A stretch of DNA of 64,000 nt from Chromatiaceae bacterium (GCA_024235395.1 JACKMK010000001.1:558001-622000); one strand, 5' to 3'; positions 25,435-35,258 are shown, counted from the first letter of the stretch. The notes: generated by a model from the letters alone, not told the origin. Numbers and translations are program-made.

Positions 25435-26793
25435 ATGAACGAAAACCGGACGTTCGACCTCTTTAAGACCTTCCGCACCATGGGGATCCTGGTCGCTACC
25501 ACGCTGGCGTTGCTGCTGGCACTCGCTGTCGGACTCGCAATCGAAGGCGAAAGACGGCTGCGCCCGCTGCAGACCGACACCGAGGCGCTTTCCGAAGCCG
25601 AGTCCCAACTGCTCAGCCTGGTAAACGGCAATCAGGCGACGGGTGTGCCTCCGCCGATGCGCTCCACGGACGACGAACTGCTGGATGCGATCGAAACGCT
25701 GTCGCAGCGGATTCAGGTCAATCTGCAGGACCTGGAGACCGCACAGGACACCTTCCTCTCGCTGACCCATACCGCGGCGGGTGGGATCGCTTTGCTCGCG
25801 CTGCTGCTCGGCATCATGACGCTGCTGTTCCAGCGCCGTATCCTGCGCCCACTGCACGCACTGTCGGCCCTGCTGCGGCGACTCGCGGTACGCGACTACT
25901 CACCGCAGTCGCTGCTGGAGATCGACCGTATGCTGCATCCGGTATTCGACAGCTACAACACACTGGTCAATCGCCTGGCACGCCTGGAGCAGGCACACGA
26001 ACAGCGACACGATGAGATGGAGCGACGCGTGGAGCTCGCGGTGGGCGCGCTGGTCGCGCAACGTGCCGAACTCGGGCGTGCCGAACGTTTCGCCGCGATC
26101 GGCGAAATGGCGGCGATGCTGGCACACGAGATTCGCAACCCGCTCGCATCGATCCGCGCCGCCTGCGGCTCGCTGTTGGAAGAGGCCGACGAGCCGGACA
26201 CCCGCGAACGGCTCGACCTGGTGATCCAGGAGGTGGACCGGCTGATCGGCATCGTCGGCCAGCAGCTGGACCAGGCGCGCCACAAGCCGGAGCCCGTCGA
26301 GCATACCGACGTGGCCGGTTTGATCGAAGACACGGCAAAGCTGGTCGCGTACCAGTTGCCGGACAACGTCGCACTGGACGTCAAGGTAACGCGACCGCTG
26401 GAAACGATACTGCCGCCCCAGGGGCTGCGGCGAGCGTTGCTCAATCTGATCCTGAACGCCAAGCAGGCGATGGCGCCCGCGGGCGGGGCCATCCACGTCG
26501 AGGCACGCGAACGTCAGCATAACATCGTCGTCCGCGTAACCGACGATGGCCCGGGCTTTCCCGAGGCACTGCTCGAGCACGGCGTCCGTCACTTCTTTTC
26601 GACCCGCGGCGAAGGCACCGGTCTGGGGCTGTCGATGGTCAAGCGATTCGTCGAACAGCTCTCCGGTCGCCTGCACATCGAGAACCACGGCGGTGGCCAG
26701 GTGTCGCTCTACATTCCGATTCGCCAGGGCGCGTCAGCGAGCGAGGGCGGTTCGGCGTTGAGTCCCGGCGGATCTTCGATCACTCCGGTATGA
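25435..26793 (+). CDS. NtrB-like sensor histidine kinase
   Basis: 452 residues. Two membrane helices (about 17-36 and 114-133) flank a short periplasmic loop of roughly 75 residues. A HAMP-like linker and coiled coil follow (135-215), then HisKA with MLAHEIRNPLASI (His231) and an HATPase domain with NLILNAKQA (N box), DDGPGF (G1) and GTGLGLS (G2). The H-box and the family of HATPase place it with kinases that pair with sigma-54 regulators. Such a regulator is encoded at 29719, beyond a two-gene minus-strand insertion, and is the best partner candidate. The signal is unknown. Confidence 0.9.
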   Translation: MNENRTFDLFKTFRTMGILVATTLALLLALAVGLAIEGERRLRPLQTDTEALSEAESQLLSLVNGNQATGVPPPMRSTDDELLDAIETLSQRIQVNLQDLETAQDTFLSLTHTAAGGIALLALLLGIMTLLFQRRILRPLHALSALLRRLAVRDYSPQSLLEIDRMLHPVFDSYNTLVNRLARLEQAHEQRHDEMERRVELAVGALVAQRAELGRAERFAAIGEMAAMLAHEIRNPLASIRAACGSLLEEADEPDTRERLDLVIQEVDRLIGIVGQQLDQARHKPEPVEHTDVAGLIEDTAKLVAYQLPDNVALDVKVTRPLETILPPQGLRRALLNLILNAKQAMAPAGGAIHVEARERQHNIVVRVTDDGPGFPEALLEHGVRHFFSTRGEGTGLGLSMVKRFVEQLSGRLHIENHGGGQVSLYIPIRQGASASEGGSALSPGGSSITPV

Positions 26794-26895
26794 CGCCACG
26801 TCGCGCGCTCGGCAGCACACGTGGCGCGCAGCCGTATCGACGATCCGCCAACCGGCCACTGCCGCAGGACATATGGCCTGGACCGGCCCGCACCA

Positions 26896-27882
26896 TCATC
26901 GCGCCACCGGACCCCGGTCGATCACGAAGCACGCAAGATCCTCTGCGACCGATACAGGGCCGGAGAACCTCTGTCCAATGATGTCCCGGCTCTGTTCCAG
27001 GTGCCGCAGGCTGCGTGCCATCAGGTGGGACAGCACCAGATGTCCGACCCGCGCCTCGGCCGCCATGCGGCCGATCGCCTGCGGTGTCAGGTGCAATGCG
27101 CGCGCGACCTCGCCGGCCGACGCCGGAATCGCATGATCGACGACCAGGAGGTTCGCACCCTTCGCCAGCTCGACGAACTGCGGGTTGTCATCGTTCTGAT
27201 CACCGGTGAGCGCAATCGACCAGGCGCCAGCCTCGATCAAGACACCCAGCGCCGGGACCACACCATGCCGCACTCCGATCACCCGTACCTTGAGGTTGGG
27301 TTCGTCGATCACCGTCTGCGCGATGCGGCTCCTGTGGTCCACTTCGACCACCGGCGTCTCAAACAGCTGATCGCTGCCGTCGAGGAAACCTGCCAGGTAG
27401 CGAAACACTCCGGACCCGGGTGCAAAGAGTCCGTGCATGAACGCCCCAACGCCCGGCCAGCCCGGCGCGCCGTCCGGACCTATCACCGGTAGCGGTCGTG
27501 TGCGATCCGAGAAATAGCCCCCCTTCAGCAAGGCGGGCAGGTCGGTCGCGTGGTCGGTATGGAGATGGGTGAGCAGGATCGCCTCGAGGTCTTCGATGTT
27601 GGCACCGGATTCGCCGAACCTCAGGAAGGTTCCACCGCCGGCGTCGACCAGCAGGCGTGCATGGCCGTCGATCCACAACAGATAGCCACTCGACGCCCGG
27701 GCGTCGTCCGCGATCGGACCGCCTGAGCCGAGCACCTGCAACGCCAGGCGGCCCTCACACTGCGCGAACGCGGGGCCACACAGCACCAGCAAGGCACCAC
27801 ACAGCACAACACGCGCCGCATCGATCACCCGGCGGTTTGCAGGCCACGATCGCCTTACCCTGATCAAGCCGTTCGGTTCCAT
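26896..27882 (-). CDS. Exported metallo-beta-lactamase-fold hydrolase
   Basis: 328 residues from ATG 27882 (GAGGGGAGG upstream). A basic leader and hydrophobic segment (about 21-40, ending GPAFAQ) look like a signal peptide. The metal motif is THLHTDH (H106, H108, D110, H111), followed by a later GVRHG, ALTGDQND and VDHAIP, then LSHLM. This resembles the RNase Z/AtsA-like branch, but an exported protein is unlikely to process RNA; an aryl-sulfatase or lactonase-like hydrolase activity is more reasonable. The substrate is unknown. It follows nhaA by 169 bases on the same strand. Confidence 0.83.
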   Translation of the reverse strand: MEPNGLIRVRRSWPANRRVIDAARVVLCGALLVLCGPAFAQCEGRLALQVLGSGGPIADDARASSGYLLWIDGHARLLVDAGGGTFLRFGESGANIEDLEAILLTHLHTDHATDLPALLKGGYFSDRTRPLPVIGPDGAPGWPGVGAFMHGLFAPGSGVFRYLAGFLDGSDQLFETPVVEVDHRSRIAQTVIDEPNLKVRVIGVRHGVVPALGVLIEAGAWSIALTGDQNDDNPQFVELAKGANLLVVDHAIPASAGEVARALHLTPQAIGRMAAEARVGHLVLSHLMARSLRHLEQSRDIIGQRFSGPVSVAEDLACFVIDRGPVAR

Positions 27883-28051
27883 CAGCCTCCCCTCGTTTCC
27901 ACGGTCATAGCGCCCCTGTCCGCCGCGTACCACGCTGGCCCGCACGTCTGGACCCTGCCGGTGATGCAGCCCGGGCCACTGCAGGACCCAGGGCGCCGCA
28001 AGCGGGGATCGGCGACGCCTGATTGCCATCCAAATGCCCACGACCCTGTGA

Positions 28052-29419
28052 TCAGCGGTCGTGTTCCAATGCCCCGTCCTGCAGCCGCCCGGCACCCGCC
28101 TTCATGCGCAGGCCGACGTAACCGGCCAGCGCCGCGACCGCCGAGGCCAGCAGGATCGCAAGCTTGGCGGTTGCGAGGGATTCCCCCGCACCGCCAAGCG
28201 CGAGGTTGGCGATGAACGTCGACATCGTGAAACCGACCCCGGCAAGCAGACCAATCCCCAGCAGGCGCACATTGTCCAGGCCCGGTGGACGACGCGCACC
28301 GAGCAGACGCTCGCCCAACCATACACCGAGCAGGATGCCGGCCGGCTTGCCGATGACCAGGCCCAGTGTCACACCGACGGCCACCGGGTCCGTCAATGCC
28401 GCCCTCAAGGCGTCCGGGGAGAGTGCGATGCCGGCGTTGATGAACACGAACAACGGCAGCACGATCAGCGCGACCGGCAATTCCAGGCTGTCCTCCCAGC
28501 GCCTCAGCGGTGTAGTGCTGTCCTGTGCGAGCCGCTCCACCTTGGTGATCTGGCGGTGGGTGTGCGCCTCGCCCAGCACCTGTTCTGGTCCGGCGTCCGA
28601 GGGTACCTCGGAGACCGCACTGCGAACGCGTCGCTTGAGCGCCGTCGCACGCAGGCGCGGCCTTGCCGGCACGCTCATCGCAATCACGACGCCGGCGATA
28701 CTCGCGTGCACCCCGGATTGAACGATCGCCCACCACACCAGGGTTCCGCCAAGCAGATAGGGCAAGGGGTGGCGCAGGCCCGCCCGATTGATGACCAACA
28801 GTACCGACAGTGCCAGCGCGGCAACGATCAACCAGCCAGGCAGTAGCTGTTGCGTGTAGAACAGCGCGATCACGGCTATCGCGCCGATGTCGTCGATGAT
28901 CGCAAGACCGATCAGGAACGCCACGATGGGTTTCGGCACGCGTCCACCGAGTGCCGCCAACACCCCGATCGCAAGTGCGGTGTCGGTCGCCATCGGTATG
29001 CCCCACCCATGCATCTGGCCACCGTCGATCGTCGCATTGACAATCAGGTAGATCGCCGCCGGCATCACCATCCCGCCCAACGCCGCACCAAGCAGCAGAC
29101 GAACCCGTTGTCCGTCCTTCAGTTCACCGGCCAACAGTTCGCGTTTCACCTCCAGGCCGATCAACAGGAAGAACAGCGCAATCAGGCCGTCGTTCACGAG
29201 ATGCAAGAGCGACCAGACAACGGCGTCGTCATCCACGATCAGCCCGACACGCAGATGCCGGAAATGCGCATACTGATCAGCGGACAGGTTGGCCATCGAC
29301 AACGCCGCAACGAGTGCGATCACCAATAGCCCGCTGGCCGTTGTCTGCGCGCTGACGAATGCGGCAAAGGGTTCGCGGAGCTTGTCGACCTGGCGTTCGA
29401 GTTCGGGGCGTATCTTCAT
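28052..29419 (-). CDS. nhaA: NhaA family Na+/H+ antiporter
   Basis: 455 residues from ATG 29419, chosen because MKIRPELERQVDKLREPFAAF matches the usual NhaA N-terminal extension; ATG 29533 is an in-frame alternative. About twelve helices. The functional core is visible: MATDTALAIGVLAALGGRVP (helix IV), AIIDDIGAIAVIAL with the two ion-binding aspartates (helix V) and GVGFTMSTFIANLAL (helix XI). A cytosolic loop near the middle (RVRSAVSEVPSDAGPEQ) is longer than in the E. coli protein. It exports sodium or lithium in exchange for protons and supports pH and salt tolerance, which would suit a marine or saline habitat. Confidence 0.94.
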   Translation of the reverse strand: MKIRPELERQVDKLREPFAAFVSAQTTASGLLVIALVAALSMANLSADQYAHFRHLRVGLIVDDDAVVWSLLHLVNDGLIALFFLLIGLEVKRELLAGELKDGQRVRLLLGAALGGMVMPAAIYLIVNATIDGGQMHGWGIPMATDTALAIGVLAALGGRVPKPIVAFLIGLAIIDDIGAIAVIALFYTQQLLPGWLIVAALALSVLLVINRAGLRHPLPYLLGGTLVWWAIVQSGVHASIAGVVIAMSVPARPRLRATALKRRVRSAVSEVPSDAGPEQVLGEAHTHRQITKVERLAQDSTTPLRRWEDSLELPVALIVLPLFVFINAGIALSPDALRAALTDPVAVGVTLGLVIGKPAGILLGVWLGERLLGARRPPGLDNVRLLGIGLLAGVGFTMSTFIANLALGGAGESLATAKLAILLASAVAALAGYVGLRMKAGAGRLQDGALEHDR

Positions 29420-29718
29420 CAAGGTGACCGTCGGCACAATCGCACTGCGCATCTCGGCTGCAAGGGCGATGCCAGTCCCGCCGTCGTCCGGCCGGGTCGG
29501 GTGCGATGTGCCGTTACCAGACCCGTTGCGCATCGGTCCATTTCCGCCAATGCGGCCGATATCGGCCACCTCACCGCGCGATCGGGCCGGATTTGTGCGC
29601 AACCAGGCGGGCCAGGGGCAAGGTACGGTCCTTGCTTCGTTACCTGCCGACGACCGCCATGTGGCGCGGGCCTCGAACGGGTATGGGCCCGGATGGTTTT
29701 CGGAGCGACCCCAGACGT

Positions 29719-31116
29719 ATGGCTGACACACTGCTCATCATCGAAGACGAGAAGCTGCTCGGCAAAGAGATGCGGAGGCGTTTCGTCAAGCAGGGATGGG
29801 ACGTCACCCTTGTGGAAGATCTCGCGGGCGCACGCCGCGAGCTGATCGACGAAGAACTCGAACCGCTGATCGTACTGGCCGACATGAATCTCCCTGATGG
29901 CAACAGCCTGGATCTCCTGAAGGAAACCCGTGCCGGCACGTCACAGATCGGTGAATGGATCCTGATGACCGCCTACGGCACCATCCCGGACTCGGTGCGC
30001 GCACTGCAGCTGGGTGCCCACGACTTCCTCGAGAAGCCGGTGGACGACGCACGCCTGGACATGGCCGTACGGCGCACGGCGCGCAGCGCGCGGGCGCACC
30101 GGCGCCTGTCTTCCGAGGCTGCCAGCCAGGTCGCGCGTCACGGCCCGGCGCGCTTCATCGGGCGCAGCGACCGCGCGGAAGAGACCCGGCACATGCTCGA
30201 CCAGATAGCCCAGGCCGATTTCAGTGCGCTGGTGCTGCGTGGAGAGACCGGCACCGGCAAGGGCCTGGCTGCAAAGATCCTGCACTACAACGGTCCGCGT
30301 GCCGAGGGCCCGATCGTCGAGGTCAACTGCGCCGCCCTGCCCGGCGAATTGCTCGAGTCCGAACTGTTCGGCCACGAAGCCGGCGCGTTCACAGGGGCGA
30401 AGGGACGCCGCGCGGGGCTGTTCGAACAGGCGGACGGCGGCACCTTGTTTCTCGACGAGATCGGCGAGATGCCGATGAACCTGCAGGCGAAACTGCTCAA
30501 GGCGGTCGAGGACCGCACGGTCCGGCGTGTCGGTGGTAGCCGCGAGATCCGGATCGACGTGCGGATCATCGCGGCGACCAACCGTGACCTGGAGCAGGAG
30601 GTCGTCGAGAACCGCTTCCGCAGCGATCTCTTCCATCGCCTGAGCGTCTTTCAGGTCGTGCTCCCGAGCCTCGCCGAACGCCCGGAAGATATCGAAGACC
30701 TGGTACAGAGTTTCATCACCGAGTTCAACGATCGCACCAACCGGCGTATCCGCCAGGTTCCGGACGAGGTATGGCGCGAGCTGAAGGCGCACCAGTGGCC
30801 TGGCAATGTACGCGAGCTGCGCAACGTCATCGAACGCTGCGTATTGCTGTCGCGCGGTTCGACGTTGGAGCGACGCTGGTTGCAGCTCGGTTCGGCCACG
30901 AACGGCGGACCGCAGGTCGAAGGTGACCGGATCAGCTTTCCGCTCGACGGCAGCATCAGCCTGGATGAGATCGAACGGCGGATGATCGAGGCGGCGTTGC
31001 AACGCACGCGCGGCAACGTCACACGCGCTGCGGCGGTGCTGGGGATAAGCCGTCAGACCATGCGTTATCGAATCGAGAAACACGCCATCGACACCAGGGT
31101 ATCCGGCTTGGCCTGA
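29719..31116 (+). CDS. Sigma-54-dependent NtrC-type response regulator
   Basis: 465 residues from ATG 29719. Receiver domain 1-120 with phospho-acceptor D55, T84 and K106; AAA+ domain about 145-380 with Walker A GETGTGKG, the sigma-54 contact loop GAFTGA and Walker B TLFLDEIGE; C-terminal Fis-type helix-turn-helix (TRAAAVLGISRQTMRYRI). The intact GAFTGA motif means it should activate sigma-54 promoters. It is divergent from nhaA, 299 bases away, and is probably the partner of the kinase at 25435. Target genes are unknown. Confidence 0.92.
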   Translation: MADTLLIIEDEKLLGKEMRRRFVKQGWDVTLVEDLAGARRELIDEELEPLIVLADMNLPDGNSLDLLKETRAGTSQIGEWILMTAYGTIPDSVRALQLGAHDFLEKPVDDARLDMAVRRTARSARAHRRLSSEAASQVARHGPARFIGRSDRAEETRHMLDQIAQADFSALVLRGETGTGKGLAAKILHYNGPRAEGPIVEVNCAALPGELLESELFGHEAGAFTGAKGRRAGLFEQADGGTLFLDEIGEMPMNLQAKLLKAVEDRTVRRVGGSREIRIDVRIIAATNRDLEQEVVENRFRSDLFHRLSVFQVVLPSLAERPEDIEDLVQSFITEFNDRTNRRIRQVPDEVWRELKAHQWPGNVRELRNVIERCVLLSRGSTLERRWLQLGSATNGGPQVEGDRISFPLDGSISLDEIERRMIEAALQRTRGNVTRAAAVLGISRQTMRYRIEKHAIDTRVSGLA

Positions 31117-31197
31117 CCCGCAGGGTACTGCGCGTTCTGCGACGAGCACAGGACAGACCCCGGGTCATCGTCCAGACAGGCCGACGGGACCAACGCT

Positions 31198-32499
31198 ATG
31201 AACAGTCGATTCGCCTACCTTCGCGAGCGTTTGAGGACCAGCCTGTGGCCCATCCCCGCGGCCCTGTGCCTGGCCGGCGGCGTCACCGCGGTATTGATGT
31301 TGTGGCTGGACACGCGGTTTCAGATAACGGTCGACGACAGTCCCTGGTCGGCACTGGGAAACGACACCGTGCAACGTGTGATCGCCGTCATCGCCGGCTC
31401 GATCATCGGCGTCGGCGGCGTCGCTTTTTCGATCACCATGGTCGCGCTCACGCTGACGTCCGGCCAGTATGGGCCGAAGATACTGCGCAATTTTCTCGAA
31501 GACCGTACCAGCAAGGTGACCCTGGGGCTGTTCCTCGGCAGCTACGCCTATTCGCTCATCACTCTGAGCGGTTTCACCCTGGTCGAAACTCCGCGCTTTT
31601 CCCTGCTGGGCGCACTCGCGAGCGCGTTTGCCGCCCTGTTCGCATTCGTTCAGTTCATGCACCGCACGGCAACCGACCTGCAGGCCGACCAGATCGTGCA
31701 ACGGATAGGCCGCCAGCTGCACCACACGCTGAGCGACATGGCCGACGTCAAGCACGGGCCGCGGCGCAGCGACGACACAGCGCATTGGCGGCGGGCCACG
31801 CGCGGCTGCAGGCGGTTCGAGTTGGCCGCCACACAGCATGGCTATGTCCAGGCCATCGATTACCAGGGGCTGAGCCGTCTGTGCGCCAAACATGACTGCA
31901 CGCTGATGGTGCGCGCGCGCGCCGGCGACTTCCTGATCGGCGGCCTCGGCGCCTTCAGTGTCTATGCGGCGAACCAACGAGAAATCGAGGGCATCCTGCA
32001 AGAGACGAGGCGCCATGTCGTGGTCGGCCCCGTGCGTACGCCGGTACAGGACGCGGAACATGCGATCAGCCAACTCAGCCAGTTGGCGGCACGGGCCCTC
32101 TCCCCGGGGATCAATGACCCGGGCACCGCGATCACCTGTATCGACTGGTTCACCCGGGCCCTGGCGGAGATCGTGGACCGCGACCTGCCCGGATGTATCG
32201 TATCGGATGACGAAGGCAACCCGCGGTTGCTGATTCGAACCCCGCGCTTCGCCGGACTGGCAAAGGCCATCTACGCGCCGATGCGACAACTGGCGGATGC
32301 CAACATAGCCGTGTGCATACGCCTGCTCGAGTCACTGTGCAGCCTCGCTGAACTAACCCGTCGCCCCGAGCGCCTCGCTGTACTTCAGCAGCATGGCGAC
32401 CTGATTCTGGATTCGCTGCAGGACGAGGTCAGGCAGTCGTTCGACGCCCGGGACATTCAGCAGCGTTATCGTCGGCTACGTGCACGCACCTCGTGCTGA
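31198..32499 (+). CDS. DUF2254 membrane protein
   Basis: 433 residues. Two pairs of membrane helices in the first 160 residues with the family signature VQRVIAVIAGSIIGVGGVAFSITMVALTL and SGQYGPKILRNFLEDR, then a soluble C-terminal part containing ALSPGINDPGTAITCIDW. DUF2254 proteins are widespread, of unknown function and have no clear enzymatic residues; the arrangement looks like a membrane channel or sensor with a cytosolic domain. It follows the response regulator by 81 bases and could be in the same transcript. Confidence 0.86.
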   Translation: MNSRFAYLRERLRTSLWPIPAALCLAGGVTAVLMLWLDTRFQITVDDSPWSALGNDTVQRVIAVIAGSIIGVGGVAFSITMVALTLTSGQYGPKILRNFLEDRTSKVTLGLFLGSYAYSLITLSGFTLVETPRFSLLGALASAFAALFAFVQFMHRTATDLQADQIVQRIGRQLHHTLSDMADVKHGPRRSDDTAHWRRATRGCRRFELAATQHGYVQAIDYQGLSRLCAKHDCTLMVRARAGDFLIGGLGAFSVYAANQREIEGILQETRRHVVVGPVRTPVQDAEHAISQLSQLAARALSPGINDPGTAITCIDWFTRALAEIVDRDLPGCIVSDDEGNPRLLIRTPRFAGLAKAIYAPMRQLADANIAVCIRLLESLCSLAELTRRPERLAVLQQHGDLILDSLQDEVRQSFDARDIQQRYRRLRARTSC

Positions 32500-32576
32500 C
32501 CTGAGCACAACGCACCTGCATCCGGGCGGCCTTACAGCGACGCCTGTATTCTCTGCGCGACCGATACGCCGGCGTC

Positions 32577-33113
32577 TCAGTTCGCGATCTCGCCGAGCGG
32601 ATCATTCGGCGATTCAGGGGCTTCGACGAGCCCGAACTCGCGCAGCCGGGAAAAGAACTCGTCGCATTCGATGTAGTGGCTGCCGTCGCAGGAAAAGTTC
32701 ATACCGATCAGACCGTTTATGCGGTTGATGGACGCACTTCGGAGGTAGATCTGTTCATCCGATACGCGCAATCTTTTGAACTCCGAGAGGATCAGGTCCA
32801 TGCGTTGCAGTTCGATGCGCGGTTGACGCGCCTCGTAGGACAGGGACGGAAGACTTTCGAGAAATCCTGGATTGAACACCTCTTCCTTCACGTACACCTT
32901 GTAGCTGAACGGATCGTCATAGAACCAGCAGGTCAGCTGGGACGAGGAATAGTGCGCCTTGACATGGAACGCACCCTTGCTGCCGAACAGAGTGCAGACG
33001 ATCTGGTGCAGCTGGTCGATGCGTTCATCGAACAGGCTGACCTGGCGTGACTGTTGGAACAGAAACGCACGGACCGACGGGTCTCCCTTGATCTGCAACC
33101 AATGCTTGGGCAT
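32577..33113 (-). CDS. Hypothetical protein, no recognised domain
   Basis: 178 residues from ATG 33113, with GGAG eight bases upstream. No signal peptide or membrane segment. The composition is balanced (Phe, Tyr, Ser, Asp-rich, two short cysteine-containing stretches) and clearly protein-like, with predicted mixed alpha/beta content (FHVKAHYSSSQLTCWFYDD, IGMNFSCDGSHYIECDEFF). It is visibly less GC-rich in codon use than its neighbours. Neighbours (DUF2254 convergent, nuclease-like gene upstream) give no functional clue. I do not recognise the family. Confidence 0.7.
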   Translation of the reverse strand: MPKHWLQIKGDPSVRAFLFQQSRQVSLFDERIDQLHQIVCTLFGSKGAFHVKAHYSSSQLTCWFYDDPFSYKVYVKEEVFNPGFLESLPSLSYEARQPRIELQRMDLILSEFKRLRVSDEQIYLRSASINRINGLIGMNFSCDGSHYIECDEFFSRLREFGLVEAPESPNDPLGEIAN

Positions 33114-33266
33114 GTCACACACTCCATTCAACGATCGCCGTGCGGTTCATCCGTTGGCTCGTTGTCGTTGATGGCTATCTTAGTCTGCACATGCTGATCG
33201 CAACCGCGCTCACTGCAAGGTTACGGTGGTCGATCCATGGCGTCCGTCGCAGTGACAGTGCGACCC

Positions 33267-33818
33267 TCACCTGGCTGCAGTCTCCAGGTTGATTGTCCGG
33301 CCACCCGCACTCAGGGAACACAGCGGGCGCTCCGCGTTCTCGGCGTTGTCGCGCCACTCCCATGGCGGCAACGGCTGGTCCCCCGCCCACAGGCCCTGAT
33401 GTTCGAGCCTGGCGACCGCTTGCGCAAAGGCATAACGACTCGGCCTCTCTCGCACCGTATCCCAGGCCCAGCCGAGCTGGACCATGTTCTGGTTCACCTC
33501 GCGTCCGTCCACGTAGAGCCGGACCAGACGATTTCCGCCAGCATCGACGCCTTCCCATTCGTAGGTCACGTCGCCGCGCAACATCTTTCGCAGAACACGG
33601 CGCGCGGCCTGGCCGCCCGGCTGGCAGAGTTCGGGGGCATCGATGTCGGCGAGCCGCGCCGGCTCGCCGTTCAGCAGCACCTGGTCGCCGTCGATCACCT
33701 GCAACGAGGCGGAATGGCCGGTGGCCGACACGAACAGCAGTGCAGAGAAAAGGGTCGCCCCGATCCGGGCGCGGGAGAGCCCGCTCGTGACGGAGAATGA
33801 TGTCAGTATGCGCAGCAT
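33267..33818 (-). CDS. Thermonuclease-family (SNase-like) exported protein
   Basis: 183 residues. A signal peptide (about 18-37) precedes an SNase-type OB fold: VIDGDQVLLNGEPARLADIDAPE, with the calcium/active-site aspartates and Arg55 and Glu63 in the positions of the Staphylococcus nuclease Arg35 and Glu43, then RLVRLYVDGREVNQNMVQLGWAW containing the third basic position. The fold ends in a tail with two cysteines. It probably cleaves nucleic acid in the periplasm or outside the cell, although several family members of this size lack demonstrated nuclease activity. Confidence 0.82.
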   Translation of the reverse strand: MLRILTSFSVTSGLSRARIGATLFSALLFVSATGHSASLQVIDGDQVLLNGEPARLADIDAPELCQPGGQAARRVLRKMLRGDVTYEWEGVDAGGNRLVRLYVDGREVNQNMVQLGWAWDTVRERPSRYAFAQAVARLEHQGLWAGDQPLPPWEWRDNAENAERPLCSLSAGGRTINLETAAR

Positions 33819-34081
33819 CGTCTGATCTCTCGTCGGTGTGCGGAGTCGGCCGCTTTGCCGATCCGCTTTTCAATAGAAGAGGCGGCCGAACAACGTAAGG
33901 GTTCAGTCGCGAATTCAGAACCCGGTCACACAACGCGCAGCGGACCACTGAATCGGCGAATCGGGTTCGGCAAACGGCGGATGAATAGGGCCGCGATTCG
34001 GATCGTCACCCACATCGGCGAACCCGCCGGCGGGTCCCACTGCGTCATCGCACCCCTGGCATCGAATCCTGTGTCGAGTGG

Positions 34082-34861
34082 TCAGCCACCAAGGGTGCTC
34101 AAGACCGCCTGCGTCGCTTTGCCGACCGGTGGCTTCGATACGTCCCTGCCGACCAGCATCTCGCCGACACGCGCCGAGGCCCCGTCGTAGAAGCCCACCT
34201 CGGAATCCGCACCGGGCGGCGGGTTGCTCAGGGTGCCGAACAGCGCGTCCCACAGTGGCAGATCCGAGTAGTTGAACCCATGGGTACCGCGCCCGTGGTG
34301 GATCCGATGGCTCTCCGGACGCTGGATCAGGAATCCGAGCCAGCGAGGTGTCGCGATGTCAGCGTGTTGAAATACCGCATTGAACGCGAGAAAAGCCGCC
34401 GCCGCACCGGCCGCCGACGGTGACAACCCCAGCAGCGCATACAGCACGAACACCGCAATCGAGGTGAACAGTGCAAGGTCCAGCGGATGACCGAAATAGG
34501 CGCCAAAGGCATCGATTCTCTCGGCGCTGTGGTGCATCTGGTGTCCGACGAAGCGCCACAGCCGATCCGAACGATGCACTGCACGGTGGTACCAGTAGTG
34601 CAGCAACTCATACACCAGTACCCCGATGACGGCGCCCTCGAAGGTTCCGAGCCCGCTGCCGTCGATCAAGCGCAATTCGCCGATCAGGGCGCTCGCCAGA
34701 TCGCCGATCTGGCCGACGAACAGAAACATCGCGACACTCACGGTGCCGGCACGCCACCGCCAGCCGGCGATCTCGCGCTGAGCACTGCGCCGCAGCACCC
34801 TGTCGAGCACCAGAAACACAGGCAGCATCGACAAAGTGAACAGTTCAATTGCATCCATCAT
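34082..34861 (-). CDS. Sterol desaturase/fatty acid hydroxylase family membrane protein
   Basis: 259 residues. Four membrane helices and the eight-histidine di-iron motif: HYWYHRAVH, HQMHHSAE and HRIHHGRGTHGFNYSD. The last part, NYSDLPLWDALFGT, is the standard C-terminal signature. Bacterial members hydroxylate or desaturate lipids, carotenoids or hopanoids with molecular oxygen; the substrate here is unknown. ATG 34861 is followed directly by a second ATG and preceded by GGAGACCTGAACGT. Confidence 0.88.
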   Translation of the reverse strand: MMDAIELFTLSMLPVFLVLDRVLRRSAQREIAGWRWRAGTVSVAMFLFVGQIGDLASALIGELRLIDGSGLGTFEGAVIGVLVYELLHYWYHRAVHRSDRLWRFVGHQMHHSAERIDAFGAYFGHPLDLALFTSIAVFVLYALLGLSPSAAGAAAAFLAFNAVFQHADIATPRWLGFLIQRPESHRIHHGRGTHGFNYSDLPLWDALFGTLSNPPPGADSEVGFYDGASARVGEMLVGRDVSKPPVGKATQAVLSTLGG

Positions 34862-35258
34862 ACGTTCAGGTCTCCGTGGTCTATCCAACAGGCTCGGTGC
34901 GTCGACGGTGTCGCCGCGGCTGTGGTCCTACGCGGTAGGGCGACGGGATGGTTCGACCAGCCCTCTTTGCGCAGTTACGCAACAGGCTGGAGAAGAGGAT
35001 TCAACGACTCGCGCACGATGGGCGCGACGCGCGAGATCAGCGAAAGCCCTGTCCCCCACCGCACTCGGCGGCGGTACCGGACAGGGCCTGCGCACGATCG
35101 CAGGATGGTTGGACGCTTTGGCCCGGGGGCCGATTCGCGAACGACCCCGAATGCGTTTGAGCCAGGCAGGTTTCGCCCAACCCCCTCAACGGGACCTGCG
35201 CGTCGAAAACCACGCCAACGCGCGGTCAAAAACCTGAGACGTTCGCATGCAGGCGCGG
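34862..35258. other. 397-base gap containing a strong inverted repeat
   Basis: No gene is recognised. It lies upstream of the desaturase gene and downstream of the SDR gene, both on the minus strand. Its main feature is the hairpin at 35046-35087 described separately. Confidence 0.45.
35046..35087 (-). terminator. Two-tier hairpin, possible terminator of the SDR transcript
   Basis: Outer arms GCCCTGTCC (35046-35054) and GGACAGGGC (35079-35087) pair perfectly over nine bases; inner arms ACCGC (35058-35062) and GCGGT (35071-35075) pair within. Read on the minus strand, the hairpin is followed by TTTCGCT, a weak T-tract. It is about 170 bases beyond the SDR stop. Confidence 0.45.
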
